64,000 nt of DNA from Bradyrhizobium sp. 141 (GTDB lineage Bacteria > Pseudomonadota > Alphaproteobacteria > Rhizobiales > Xanthobacteraceae), in contig NZ_JADPKR010000108.1 in NCBI RefSeq assembly GCF_023074055.1, positions 1 to 64,000 on the forward strand, written 5' to 3'. Each line of letters opens with the position of its first letter. The first letter of the stretch is position 1. The notes beneath the pieces are model-generated. The model was given only the letters and a program-made list of their open reading frames with translations. It had not been told where the DNA came from and searched no databases. A program made the position numbers and the translations under genes. Positions 42,340-50,306 of this stretch are shown here, piece by piece.

Positions 42340-43476
42340 GTGAACCACGAACCGCTGTTGCTCGCAACGCCGTCCGGCGACGTGCTGAACTTGCGTCCTG
42401 AAGGGCCCTGGACCGCCGCGAATGTGGTCGCGCTCGAGACATTGTCCCGGTCAGTCGGAGCCGACGTCGATCAGTCGCGCCTCGTCACCCTCGACATGTC
42501 GGGCGTCAGCGCGCTCGACACGCTCGGTGCCTGGGTCCTGGAAAAGCTGTCGCGCAGGGCCGCATCATCCGGCAGATCTGCCGAATTCGTCGGTGTCGCC
42601 GAACATTTCAGCGGGCTGATGGACGAGGTGCGTCAGGTCAACCGCAATACGCCTGCCCCAACGGCTGCGCCCAACCCGGTGCTGGCGAGGCTAGGCGATC
42701 TCGGCAAGTCCACGGTTGGCGCGCGCGAAGACCTCACGATCTTCCTCCAGATGCTCGGCGCATTGTTCATGGCGGTGATCGGTGTGCTGCGGCGGCCGCG
42801 TTCGCTGCGGCTGACGTCGCTGGTGTATCAGCTTTACCGCATCGGGTGGCAGGCGATCCCCATCGTCGCGCTGATCACCTTCCTGATCGGCGCCATCATC
42901 GCGCAGCAGGGCTTCTTCCATTTCCGCAGATTCGGCGCGGAATCCTACACCGTCGACATGGTCGGCATCCTGGTGCTGCGTGAGCTCGGCGTGCTGATCG
43001 TCGCCATCATGGTCGCCGGCCGGTCGGGCAGCGCCTACACCGCCGAGCTCGGCTCGATGAAGATGCGCGAGGAGATCGACGCGCTCTCGACCATGGGGCT
43101 CGATCCGGTCGAGGTCCTGATCCTGCCGCGCGTTGTGGCCCTGATCATTGCGCTGCCGATTCTCACCTTCATCGGATCGATTGCCGCGCTCTATGGCGGC
43201 GGTCTCGTCGCGCAGTTCTATGGCGACATGGGGCCGGCGATCTACATCGCCCGGCTGCACGAGGCCATCACAGTCACCCATTTCGAGGTGGGCATCCTGA
43301 AGGCGCCGTTCATGGCGCTGGTGATCGGGATCGTGGCCTGCAGCGAGGGATTGCGCGTCAAGGGCAGCGCGGAGTCGCTCGGACGGCAAACCACGACGTC
43401 AGTGGTGAAGTCGATCTTCCTAGTGATCGTGCTCGACGGCCTGTTCGCGATCTTCTTCGCCTCGATCGGAATGTGA
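42340..43476 (+). CDS. STAS-MlaE fusion permease
   Basis: The N-terminal 100 residues form a STAS-like domain (VTLDMSGVSALDTLGAWVLEKL). About 30 residues of linker lead to an MlaE-type permease, with the conserved YRIGWQAIPIVALITFLIGA and LRELGVLIVAIMVAGRSGSA blocks and the ABC-contact loop of MlaE. MlaE is the inner-membrane part of a phospholipid/lipid transporter. GTG 42340 follows GATGAGGTGGAACGC; ATG 42307 has no SD but would also be in frame. The next gene overlaps at 43473. Confidence 0.88.
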   Translation: MNHEPLLLATPSGDVLNLRPEGPWTAANVVALETLSRSVGADVDQSRLVTLDMSGVSALDTLGAWVLEKLSRRAASSGRSAEFVGVAEHFSGLMDEVRQVNRNTPAPTAAPNPVLARLGDLGKSTVGAREDLTIFLQMLGALFMAVIGVLRRPRSLRLTSLVYQLYRIGWQAIPIVALITFLIGAIIAQQGFFHFRRFGAESYTVDMVGILVLRELGVLIVAIMVAGRSGSAYTAELGSMKMREEIDALSTMGLDPVEVLILPRVVALIIALPILTFIGSIAALYGGGLVAQFYGDMGPAIYIARLHEAITVTHFEVGILKAPFMALVIGIVACSEGLRVKGSAESLGRQTTTSVVKSIFLVIVLDGLFAIFFASIGM

Positions 43477-44246
43477 CGATGGATGCATCGCAAGACGAGT
43501 TCGCGATCCGCGTCCGTGACCTCGTGGTCGGCTTCGGCCGCCAGACCGTGCTCGATCACCTGTCGCTCGACGTCCGCCGGGGTGAGATCCTCGGGCTGGT
43601 GGGGGCGTCCGGCGGCGGCAAGTCGGTGCTGATGCGGACCATCATCGGCCTCATCCCGCGCCAAGGCGGGACCATCGAAGTCATGGGACAATCCACTGGC
43701 GGTCACGGACGAGGCGCAGCCACGACATGGGGCATCCTGTTCCAGCAGGGCGCGCTGTTCTCCTCGTTGACGGTCCGCCAGAACGTTCAGTTTCCGTTGC
43801 GTGAAAATCTCGTCCTGTCGCAGGAGCTGATGGACGAGATCGCGATCGCCAAGCTCGAAATGGTGGGCTTGCGCGCCCAGGACGCGGACAAATATCCGGC
43901 GCAGCTGTCCGGCGGCATGACCAAGCGCGTGGCGCTGGCGCGCGCGCTCGCGCTCGATCCGCCGATCCTGTTCCTGGATGAGCCGACCTCCGGCCTCGAT
44001 CCGATTGCCGCCGGCGATTTCGACGCGCTGATCACCACGCTGCAAAAGACGCTGGGGCTGACCGTGTTCATGGTGACCCACGACCTTGCGAGCCTGACCA
44101 CGGTCTGCGACCGCGTCGCCGCGCTCGCCGACGGCAGGATCGTGGCAATCGGTCCGATGCGCGAATTGCTGCAATCCGAGCATCCCTGGGTGCGCGCCTA
44201 TTTCCACGGCAAGCGCTCGCAGATGCTGCAACACGAGATGAGATGA
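43473..44246 (+). CDS. MlaF-like ABC transporter ATP-binding protein
   Basis: The ATPase of an Mla-type lipid transporter, 257 residues. Walker A is GASGGGKSV (with an extra G in the usual GxSGxGKS), the signature LSGGMTKRVALARALA, and Walker B with D-loop is LFLDEPTSGLDP; the H-loop is VFMVTHDLASLTTV. The P-loop substitution GGGKSV instead of GSGKST is common in this family. The start is GTG 43473, overlapping the permease stop; ATG 43479 is an alternative. It powers lipid movement with the permease and MCE proteins. Confidence 0.92.
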   Translation: MTMDASQDEFAIRVRDLVVGFGRQTVLDHLSLDVRRGEILGLVGASGGGKSVLMRTIIGLIPRQGGTIEVMGQSTGGHGRGAATTWGILFQQGALFSSLTVRQNVQFPLRENLVLSQELMDEIAIAKLEMVGLRAQDADKYPAQLSGGMTKRVALARALALDPPILFLDEPTSGLDPIAAGDFDALITTLQKTLGLTVFMVTHDLASLTTVCDRVAALADGRIVAIGPMRELLQSEHPWVRAYFHGKRSQMLQHEMR

Positions 44247-44249
44247 GAC

Positions 44250-45353
44250 ATGGAAACCCGCGCTCCCTATGTGCTGATCGGCAGTTTCGTGCTGGCCGCG
44301 ATCCTGGCGGTGTTCGGCTTCGTCTATTGGCTGAACAACACCGGCGGCATCGGGCCGCGCACGAACTACCACGTGCAATTCCAGGGGCCGGTCCCTGGCC
44401 TCCTGGTCGGCGCCGGCGTGCTGTTCAACGGCATTCGTGTCGGAGAGGTGACCCAGCTCGGGCTCGCGCCTGATAACCCGCGCTTCGTCAATGCGACGAT
44501 CTCGGTTGCCACTGCCACGCCGGTGCGTTCGGACACCAAGGTCGGTCTCGAATTCCAGGGCCTGACCGGCGTGCCGGTGGTGACGTTGGAAGGCGGTGTG
44601 ATCATGGCCAAATCGGGCGAGCCCCTGTCTTTGATCGCCGAGGCCGGCGCCGGACAAAGCATGACGCAGGCCGCGCGCGATGCGCTACGCCGGGTCGATA
44701 CCGTGCTCGAGGACAATTCCGGTCCGCTGAAGGACACCATTGCCAATCTGAAAACGTTCTCCGACGGGCTGGCGCGCAACACCGGCAAGATCGACGGCAT
44801 TCTGGCGGGTCTGGAGAAGATGACCGGCGGCGGCGCGCCTGCGCAGAAGGTCACCTACGACCTGCACACGCCGCAGAACCTCGGTCCGGCCGGCAAGACG
44901 CTCTCCGCGTCACTGGCCATTCCCGAGCCGAGCGCGGTCGCGATGCTGCAGACCCAGCGCATGCTGTTCGCCCCTAGCGGGGACACGCCGGGCTTTGCTG
45001 ACTTCCTTTGGGCCGACAGCATTCCGAAATTGCTCCAGGCGCGCCTGATCGACAGCTTCGAAAATTACGACATCGCTCACGCCCCGCTACGCACGACCGA
45101 CCTCGGTCAGGCGGATTACCAGCTCCTGATCGACATCCGGCGCTTTCGGATCGCCACGGAAGGCGAGCCAGGGGTCGAGATCGGGCTGTCGGCGCGGATC
45201 GTCGACAAGAACGGCAAGGTGGTTGCCTCGCGCCTGGTCGAGACCAGCGAAAAGCTCGACAAGGTCGAGCCGGCCGCCTCAGTCGCCGCCTTCGATGTGG
45301 CCTTCGCTCGCATCGCCAAGGAGCTGATCGGGTGGACCGTGCAGGCGGTGTGA
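44250..45353 (+). CDS. MlaD/MCE protein fused to a PqiC-like auxiliary domain
   Basis: An N-terminal membrane anchor (YVLIGSFVLAAILAVFGFVYW) leads into an MCE domain (about 38-115, with VPGLLVGAGVLFNGIRVGEV and VGLEFQGLTGVPVVTLEGG). A helical linker (about 130-200) follows, then a C-terminal region (about 210-365) of the ABC-type transport auxiliary type: YDLHTPQNLGPAGKTL, PSAVAMLQTQRMLFA, and LIDSFENYDIAHAP. In other bacteria the auxiliary part is a separate lipoprotein (PqiC or MlaB-linked). Here there is no lipoprotein cysteine, so the fusion puts it on the same chain. It is the last gene of the operon. Confidence 0.85.
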   Translation: METRAPYVLIGSFVLAAILAVFGFVYWLNNTGGIGPRTNYHVQFQGPVPGLLVGAGVLFNGIRVGEVTQLGLAPDNPRFVNATISVATATPVRSDTKVGLEFQGLTGVPVVTLEGGVIMAKSGEPLSLIAEAGAGQSMTQAARDALRRVDTVLEDNSGPLKDTIANLKTFSDGLARNTGKIDGILAGLEKMTGGGAPAQKVTYDLHTPQNLGPAGKTLSASLAIPEPSAVAMLQTQRMLFAPSGDTPGFADFLWADSIPKLLQARLIDSFENYDIAHAPLRTTDLGQADYQLLIDIRRFRIATEGEPGVEIGLSARIVDKNGKVVASRLVETSEKLDKVEPAASVAAFDVAFARIAKELIGWTVQAV

Positions 45354-45356
45354 CGC

Positions 45357-45425
45357 CTATTCCAGCGTCTTCAGGTACGACAGAAGATCGTGGATCTGGT
45401 CCGGACTGAGTTCGAGGGCCGGCAT
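45357..45425 (-). pseudogene. Cytochrome c C-terminal remnant
   Basis: In this frame the minus strand reads MPALELSPDQIHDLLSYLKT and then LE-stop, which is the classic end of a class I cytochrome c (the Met ligand followed by the final helix). Immediately upstream the frame continues ASPSYSAS, unlike a cytochrome, and a stop comes 10 codons earlier. No heme-binding CXXCH is found. It is therefore a decayed tail, possibly left by a deletion that brought the fnrN promoter here. Confidence 0.6.
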
Positions 45426-45458
45426 GGAAGCAGAATAAGATGGGGATGCCACTCAAAT

Positions 45459-45472
45459 TTGATCTGAGTCAA
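45459..45472. promoter_or_regulatory. FNR/FixK-type box upstream of fnrN-like gene
   Basis: TTGATCTGAGTCAA fits TTGA-N6-TCAA and ends 81 nt before the regulator start at 45554, which suggests autoregulation or control by FixK. Confidence 0.7.
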
Positions 45473-45553
45473 TTGGCTTTGGCGCAGTGCAGTAAAATGC
45501 AGCTGCGTGGTGCTCGGCCGGGTGCGGAGCTGGACCGACGCTAGGAGCGGTGG

Positions 45554-46267
45554 ATGAAGCCTTCCGTGGTCACGATTGAGCCGAACGGGCACTTCTGCGA
45601 CGATTGCGCCGTACGCGGAGCGGCGGTGTGTTCGTCGCTGGATGCGGCCGAGCTCAGGGAGTTCGAGCATCTCGGACGCCGCGTTCATTTCGACTCCGGC
45701 GAGACCGTGTTCTCCGAGGAGGACATCACCACCTCGTTCTACAACGTCCTCGAAGGCGTCATGCGGCTGTACAAGCTGCTGTCCGACGGCCGGCGGCAGA
45801 TCGTGGGCTTTGCCTTGCCCGGTGATTTCCTGGGGATGAATTTGTCTGGCCGGCACAATTTTTCTGCCGATGCGATCGGCGCGGTGACCGTGTGCCAGTT
45901 CGCCAAAGCGCCGTTCGGCCGCTTCATCGAAGACCGGCCGCAGTTGCTCAGGCGGATCAACGAGCTGGCCATTCGCGAGTTGAGCCAGGCCCGCGACCAT
46001 ATGGTGCTGCTCGGCCGCCGCTCGGCCGACGAGAAGGTCGCGACCTTTCTGCTCGGCTGGCGTGAACGGCTGGTCGCGCTCAAGGGGCTGTCCGACACGG
46101 TCCCGCTTCCGATGAGCCGTCAGGACATCGCCGACTATCTCGGGCTGACCATCGAAACCGTCAGTCGCACCTTCACCAAGCTGGAGCGTCACGGCGTGAT
46201 CGAGATCATTCACGGCGGCATCAGCCTGCTCGATCCAGCGCGTGCGGAGGCGCTGGCTGCAGCCTGA
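45554..46267 (+). CDS. fnrN: FnrN-type Crp/Fnr regulator with [4Fe-4S]-type cysteines
   Basis: A 237-residue Crp/Fnr-family activator. The N-terminal C15-X2-C18-X7-C26 and the central C114 (AVTVCQF) are the four-cysteine set of FnrN, which holds an oxygen-labile [4Fe-4S] cluster. The recognition helix ETVSRTFTKLE keeps the E, S and R (E201, S204, R205) that read TTGAT-N4-ATCAA half-sites. It is preceded by an FNR-type box, and six more such boxes lie in the surrounding 13 kb, so it is likely the local oxygen sensor. The downstream 41-residue gene has its own box at 46294. Confidence 0.9.
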   Translation: MKPSVVTIEPNGHFCDDCAVRGAAVCSSLDAAELREFEHLGRRVHFDSGETVFSEEDITTSFYNVLEGVMRLYKLLSDGRRQIVGFALPGDFLGMNLSGRHNFSADAIGAVTVCQFAKAPFGRFIEDRPQLLRRINELAIRELSQARDHMVLLGRRSADEKVATFLLGWRERLVALKGLSDTVPLPMSRQDIADYLGLTIETVSRTFTKLERHGVIEIIHGGISLLDPARAEALAAA

Positions 46268-46293
46268 CAGTCGTCCGCGACGCCCTGACCTTT

Positions 46294-46307
46294 TTGATCT
46301 CGATCAA
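46294..46307. promoter_or_regulatory. FNR/FixK-type box upstream of the small membrane peptide
   Basis: TTGATCTCGATCAA is close to a perfect palindrome of the FNR type (TTGAT-N4-ATCAA). It is the best box in the window and lies 53 nt before the ATG at 46361. Confidence 0.8.
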
Positions 46308-46360
46308 TGACGCCGGCCGGCCGCGGCAAATAATGCCCCAAACCATCTGGGAGGAGCATG

Positions 46361-46486
46361 ATGCCCGCTGACGCGTTGCTCATGGCCATTGTCGTCGTCG
46401 CGATCTTCGTCGCATTCGCCGCAGCTCAGGCATGGGCGGACCGGCAAACCAGCGCCGGCCGGCTCGATCCGGATTCCAAGCGCTGA
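46361..46486 (+). CDS. 41-residue single-span membrane peptide
   Basis: The peptide MPADALLMAIVVVAIFVAFA then AAQAWADRQ ends RLDPDSKR. It has one transmembrane helix and a short hydrophilic tail, a form typical of small proteins that attach to respiratory or other membrane complexes. The start has GGGAGGAG just upstream; a second ATG at 46358 is adjacent. The near-perfect FNR box 53 nt upstream makes expression at low oxygen likely. It is too short for ordinary gene calling. No exact function is known to me. Confidence 0.72.
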   Translation: MPADALLMAIVVVAIFVAFAAAQAWADRQTSAGRLDPDSKR

Positions 46487-46765
46487 AGCGCCTGAGATCT
46501 TAGTCCGCTCAGACGCGCCAACGGCCGACGCTTGCCCGGCAGGGTTGGCCGTTCGCCAGCGCCTCAACGCAATCGCGGCTTGCGCGGTCTGCAACTCTGC
46601 ATCGGTCAAAACGCATCGGCGCACCCCTCGGATGCGGATTCCGGGCCGACCGCGGCTTTTTCGCGGCATTTGCCTCACACCGCGCGCGTGCTTTCCGGTT
46701 GAAAAGCCTGATAACGTTGACTACGCAGGAACCTCAGTGCCTCGTAGTCTTAGGAGCCTCCCGGC

Positions 46766-47494
46766 GTGCCTCAGGACAAGACCGGCGACCCCCGACAGTC
46801 GGCGGGCAACAAACTATCGGTCCTGCGAAAGCATCCGATCTTCGCGGATCTGGAGCCGGAGGCGCTCGATCAGCTTTGCCGCTACGCCAAGCACACCACG
46901 GTGAAGCGCGGCGCGACGATCGCCGCCAAGGGCGATCCCGGCAACAATCTGTTCGCGGTGATCACGGGGACAGTCAAGATTTCCTCCTCGTCGCCCGATG
47001 GGCGGAACGCCATTCTCAATCTGATCGGCCCCGGAGAAATCTTCGGCGAGATCGCGGTGCTCGACGGCGCGCCCAGGTCGGCCGATGCGACCGCCAACAC
47101 CAATTGCGAGCTCTACATCATCGATCGCCGGGACTTTCTGCCGTTCGTGAAGAGCCAGCCGGCCCTGGCGATGAAATTCATCGAGCTGCTCTGCGCGCGT
47201 CTGCGCTGGACCAGCCAGCAGGTCGAGCAGGTGATCCTCCAGAATCTGCCGGGCCGGCTTGCGAGCGCGCTGCTCGGTCTCACCGAAGAGCGCAAGTTCG
47301 ACTCCGGCAGCGGCACGCTCGCCATCACCCAGCAGGAGATCAGCGAGATGGTGGGGATGACGCGCGAGAGCATCAACAAGCAATTGCGCGCCTGGGCCGG
47401 CCGCAACTGGGTTCGCCTCGAGCACGGCGCCATCGTCGTGCTGGACACCGAAGCGCTGCGCGAACTCGCCGAGAGCGGCCTCGGCGGCGAGTGA
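46766..47494 (+). CDS. CRP-like cyclic-nucleotide-binding transcriptional regulator
   Basis: A second Crp/Fnr-family protein, 242 residues. The phosphate-binding cassette is intact: FGEIAVLDGAPRSADATA has the Glu, Arg and Ser that contact cAMP in CRP. The HTH is in TQQEISEMVGMTRESINKQL, with R-E-S-x-x-K in place of the FNR E-x-x-S-R, so its DNA site differs from that of FnrN. It has no N-terminal cysteine cluster. It lies 279 nt after the small peptide gene, which suggests its own promoter. Its target is unknown. Confidence 0.9.
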   Translation: MPQDKTGDPRQSAGNKLSVLRKHPIFADLEPEALDQLCRYAKHTTVKRGATIAAKGDPGNNLFAVITGTVKISSSSPDGRNAILNLIGPGEIFGEIAVLDGAPRSADATANTNCELYIIDRRDFLPFVKSQPALAMKFIELLCARLRWTSQQVEQVILQNLPGRLASALLGLTEERKFDSGSGTLAITQQEISEMVGMTRESINKQLRAWAGRNWVRLEHGAIVVLDTEALRELAESGLGGE

Positions 47495-47584
47495 TGCCGT
47501 CTGCCTAAAGCGGAATGGCGTCAGGTCGCGCCGAAAGGCGCGGGTGAGGGCTTTCTCCTCTAGGGGATTATCCCGTCGCGGAAA

Positions 47585-47612
47585 CTCCCTCTCCTGCAAG
47601 CGGGAGAGGGAG
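47585..47612. repeat. GC-rich inverted repeat, probable terminator or REP-like element
   Basis: CTCCCTCTCC (47585-47594) pairs exactly with GGAGAGGGAG (47603-47612) around an 8-nt loop. The region from about 47500 to 47625 (CTAAAGCGGAATGGCG and onward) reads like a familiar intergenic repeat. It lies between the convergent CRP-like and cyclase genes. Confidence 0.65.
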
Positions 47613-47631
47613 TGCACCTCCGTTGTAGCGA

Positions 47632-48435
47632 TCAAAGTGATTTTATCACGCTCTGATCGTCGATGATGGCGACCGCGCGGGTCCAGCCTGCGGAGGCACG
47701 TTCGATCTTCACCGGGAAGCATGAGACCGTGAAGCCGGTCGAGGGCAATTGATCGAGATTGTGCAGCTTCTCCAGATGGCAATAGCCGATGTGCCGTCCC
47801 GCCTTGTGGCCTTCCCAGATCAGGCCGGCATCTTTTGTCTCGGCATATTTCTTCGCGGTGTAGACGAACGGCGCGTCCCAGCTCCAGCCGTCGGTGCCGG
47901 TCAGCCGCACGCCGCGTTCGAGCAGATACATGGTGGCTCCATAGCCCATGCCGCAGCCGGAATTGACGTATTCGGCCTTGCCGAATTTGGCGCCGGCGCT
48001 GGTGTTGACGACGACGATCTCCAGCGGCGACAGCGTGTGTCCGATGCGCTTCAGCTCCTTCGCGACGTCGTCGGCGCTCGCCACGTAACCGTCGGGCAGG
48101 TGTCGGAAGTCGAGCTTCACGCCGGGCTGAAAACACCATTCCAGCGGGACCTCGTCGATGGTCCATGACCGCTCGCCGCGGTTCATGGTCGGATGGAAGT
48201 GCCAGGGCGCATCGAGATGCGTGCCGTTATGGGTCGACAGCGAGACCTGTTCGACGGCCCAACCCTGACCGTCCGGCAGATCCTGCGCCTTGAGACCGTC
48301 GAAGAACTGCAGCATCCGGGGCAGGCCCTGCTGGTGATCGATATACTGGATCGTCGGGTGATTGCCGGGCGGATCGGCCGTGACGTCGTTTCGAAGCGGC
48401 ACAGAGATATCGATCAGCTTCCGCGGCATGGGCAT
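47632..48435 (-). CDS. Cyclase/kynurenine-formamidase-like metal hydrolase
   Basis: A 267-residue protein of the cyclase family (PF04199). The metal motif is at residues 69-79, H69-N-G-T-H73-x-D75-x-P-x-H79, within STHNGTHLDAPWHFHP, and the C-terminal half has GLIWEGHKAGRHIGYCHLEK. The family includes kynurenine formamidase, which opens the route from tryptophan to anthranilate, and polyketide cyclases; the exact substrate is not set by these motifs. An anthranilate-type pathway elsewhere in the window makes the kynurenine option worth noting. It diverges from the TRAP operon. Confidence 0.86.
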   Translation of the reverse strand: MPMPRKLIDISVPLRNDVTADPPGNHPTIQYIDHQQGLPRMLQFFDGLKAQDLPDGQGWAVEQVSLSTHNGTHLDAPWHFHPTMNRGERSWTIDEVPLEWCFQPGVKLDFRHLPDGYVASADDVAKELKRIGHTLSPLEIVVVNTSAGAKFGKAEYVNSGCGMGYGATMYLLERGVRLTGTDGWSWDAPFVYTAKKYAETKDAGLIWEGHKAGRHIGYCHLEKLHNLDQLPSTGFTVSCFPVKIERASAGWTRAVAIIDDQSVIKSL

Positions 48436-48556
48436 TCCCTCAACATGGTCCGCTGTTTCGAATATCTTGAGGGGCCTGCATTGGTGGCGTCAAGTCACGT
48501 GGCGGCGACGTCGGCCAGCCACCGTCCCCGCCACAATGCGAATTGCGTCAGAAACT

Positions 48557-48581
48557 GATCGATGCAACTCTTGCATTGATC
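48557..48581. promoter_or_regulatory. Imperfect inverted repeat in the cyclase/TRAP divergent region
   Basis: GATCGATGCAA-CTC-TTGCATTGATC (48557-48581) has 11-bp arms with one mismatch, and a further GATCGATGC overlaps at its right end. Its place between the divergent cyclase and dctP genes suits an operator for an unlinked GntR- or LysR-type regulator. No regulator gene is nearby. Confidence 0.5.
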
Positions 48582-48721
48582 GATGCTGGAATTGGCTTGG
48601 ACAGAGAATGCCGCTCGCCCTACGGACGACTTGGTGCTTGACTTCACGCCTGAAGTGGAGCGACCCAAGGCGGCCCGCAGCCTGCCCGACAACGACATAA
48701 TCAACCCCGGAGGAAGCCCAG

Positions 48722-49693
48722 ATGAAGACACTCACCGGTATCATCACAGCCTTTGCGCTGGCGCTCTCAGCGCCCCTGGCGACCGCACGCGATTTCCGCT
48801 CCGCCGACATCCACCCCGCAGATTATCCGACCGTCGAGGCCGTCAAGTTCATGGGCAAGCAGCTCGCGGCGGCGAGCGGCGGCAAGCTTGGCGTGAAGGT
48901 GTTTCCGAATGGCGCTCTGGGCTCCGAGAAGGACACCATCGAGCAGCTCAAGATCGGCGCGCTCGACATGATGCGGATCAACGCATCGCCGCTCAACAAT
49001 TTCGTGCCTGAGACCATCGCGTTGTGCCTGCCTTTCGTCTTCCGGGACACGCAGCACATGCGGACCGTCCTCGACGGGCCGATCGGCGATGAGATCCTGG
49101 CCGCGATGGAGCCCGCCGGCCTGGTCGGCCTTGCCTATTACGACAGCGGCGCCCGCTCCATCTACACCGTGAAGGCGCCGGTCAAGTCGCTTGCGGACCT
49201 CAAGGGCCTGAAGATTCGCGTCCAGCAGTCCGACCTGTGGGTCGGCATGATCCAGAGCCTCGGCGCCAACCCGACGCCGATGCCCTATGGCGAGGTCTAT
49301 ACCGCGCTCAAGACCGGCCTGGTGGATGCTGCCGAGAACAACTGGCCCTCCTACGAGTCCTCGCGCCATTTCGAGGCCGCCAAGTTCTACAACATCACCG
49401 AGCACTCCCTGGCGCCCGAAGTTCTCGTGATGTCCAAGAAGGTCTGGGACACGCTGAGCAAGGAGGACCAGGCGATGGTCCGCAAGGCGGCCAAGGAATC
49501 GGTGCCCGTCATGCGCAAGCTCTGGGACGAGCGTGAGCAGGCCTCTCGCAAGACGGTCGAGGCGGCCGGCGTCCAGGTGGTGACCATCGCCAACAAGGCG
49601 GAGTTCGTCGATGCGATGAAGCCGGTGTACCAGAAGTTCGCCGGCGACGAGAAGCTGCAGGGCCTCGTCAAGCGCATCCAGGACACGAAGTAG
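48722..49693 (+). CDS. TRAP transporter substrate-binding protein, DctP type
   Basis: A periplasmic binding protein of the TRAP family. The signal peptide (MKTLTGIITAFALALSAPLA) ends before FRSADIHPADYPTVEAV. Conserved blocks are GALGSEKDTIEQLKIGALDM, YYDSGARSIYTVKAP and LKGLKIRVQQSDLWVGMIQS; R in KIRVQQ is the Arg that binds the ligand carboxylate. The gene follows AACCCCGGAGGAAGCCCAG, a strong SD. Its ligand is likely a carboxylic or keto acid. The two membrane parts follow at 49758 and 50297. Confidence 0.93.
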   Translation: MKTLTGIITAFALALSAPLATARDFRSADIHPADYPTVEAVKFMGKQLAAASGGKLGVKVFPNGALGSEKDTIEQLKIGALDMMRINASPLNNFVPETIALCLPFVFRDTQHMRTVLDGPIGDEILAAMEPAGLVGLAYYDSGARSIYTVKAPVKSLADLKGLKIRVQQSDLWVGMIQSLGANPTPMPYGEVYTALKTGLVDAAENNWPSYESSRHFEAAKFYNITEHSLAPEVLVMSKKVWDTLSKEDQAMVRKAAKESVPVMRKLWDEREQASRKTVEAAGVQVVTIANKAEFVDAMKPVYQKFAGDEKLQGLVKRIQDTK

Positions 49694-49757
49694 GCACAGC
49701 TGCGTCGGATCCGGAGTCGCCGACTTGCGACACCGGATCCCGGCGGGGGAGGCGCGG

Positions 49758-50306
49758 ATGACAGACCCACACGTCGCAGACCATGAGCACGAGGCGGTCG
49801 GACGACCATCTACAGGCCTGCTGTCGCGGATCAACGCCCCCGTTGCTCGCGCCGGCATGTATCTGTCCGTGACCGGCCTGCTCGTCATCGTCACCATCGT
49901 GTTCTATCAGGTGTTCGGGCGTTACGTCCTCAATTCCAGCCCGACCTGGACGGAGAACCTCGCGCTGGTTCTGATCCTCTATGTCACGCTGATCGGTGCC
50001 GCCGTCGGTGTGCGCGATGCCGGACACATCGGCATGGATAGTCTGCTCGTGATGCTTCCGGATCACATGCGGGAGAAGATCGAGCTCGTGATCCACGTCC
50101 TGGTGGCCGTGTTCGGCGTTGCGATGGCCTACAACGGCTGGATCCTCGGGTCTTCGGTCGGAACTGTGAAGATCCCCAATCTCGGTCTTCCTGAGGTGAT
50201 CCGCTACGTGCCGCTGATCGCCTCCGGCGTCCTGATCGTCTCCTTTTCCATCGAGCACATCATGGCTCTCTTGCGCGGCGAAGAGGTCGTCCCCTCATGG
50301 AACTGA
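49758..50306 (+). CDS. TRAP transporter small permease, DctQ type
   Basis: A 182-residue protein with four predicted membrane segments (GMYLSVTGLLVIVTIVFYQV, LALVLILYVTLIGAAVGVRD, LVIHVLVAVFGVAMAYNGWI and VPLIASGVLIVSFSIEHIMA). The FGRYVLNSSPTWTENLA block is the DctQ signature. The ATG at 49758 has GGGGGAGGCGCGG upstream; a longer frame from 49725 is less likely. It overlaps the large permease by 10 nt. Confidence 0.92.
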   Translation: MTDPHVADHEHEAVGRPSTGLLSRINAPVARAGMYLSVTGLLVIVTIVFYQVFGRYVLNSSPTWTENLALVLILYVTLIGAAVGVRDAGHIGMDSLLVMLPDHMREKIELVIHVLVAVFGVAMAYNGWILGSSVGTVKIPNLGLPEVIRYVPLIASGVLIVSFSIEHIMALLRGEEVVPSWN

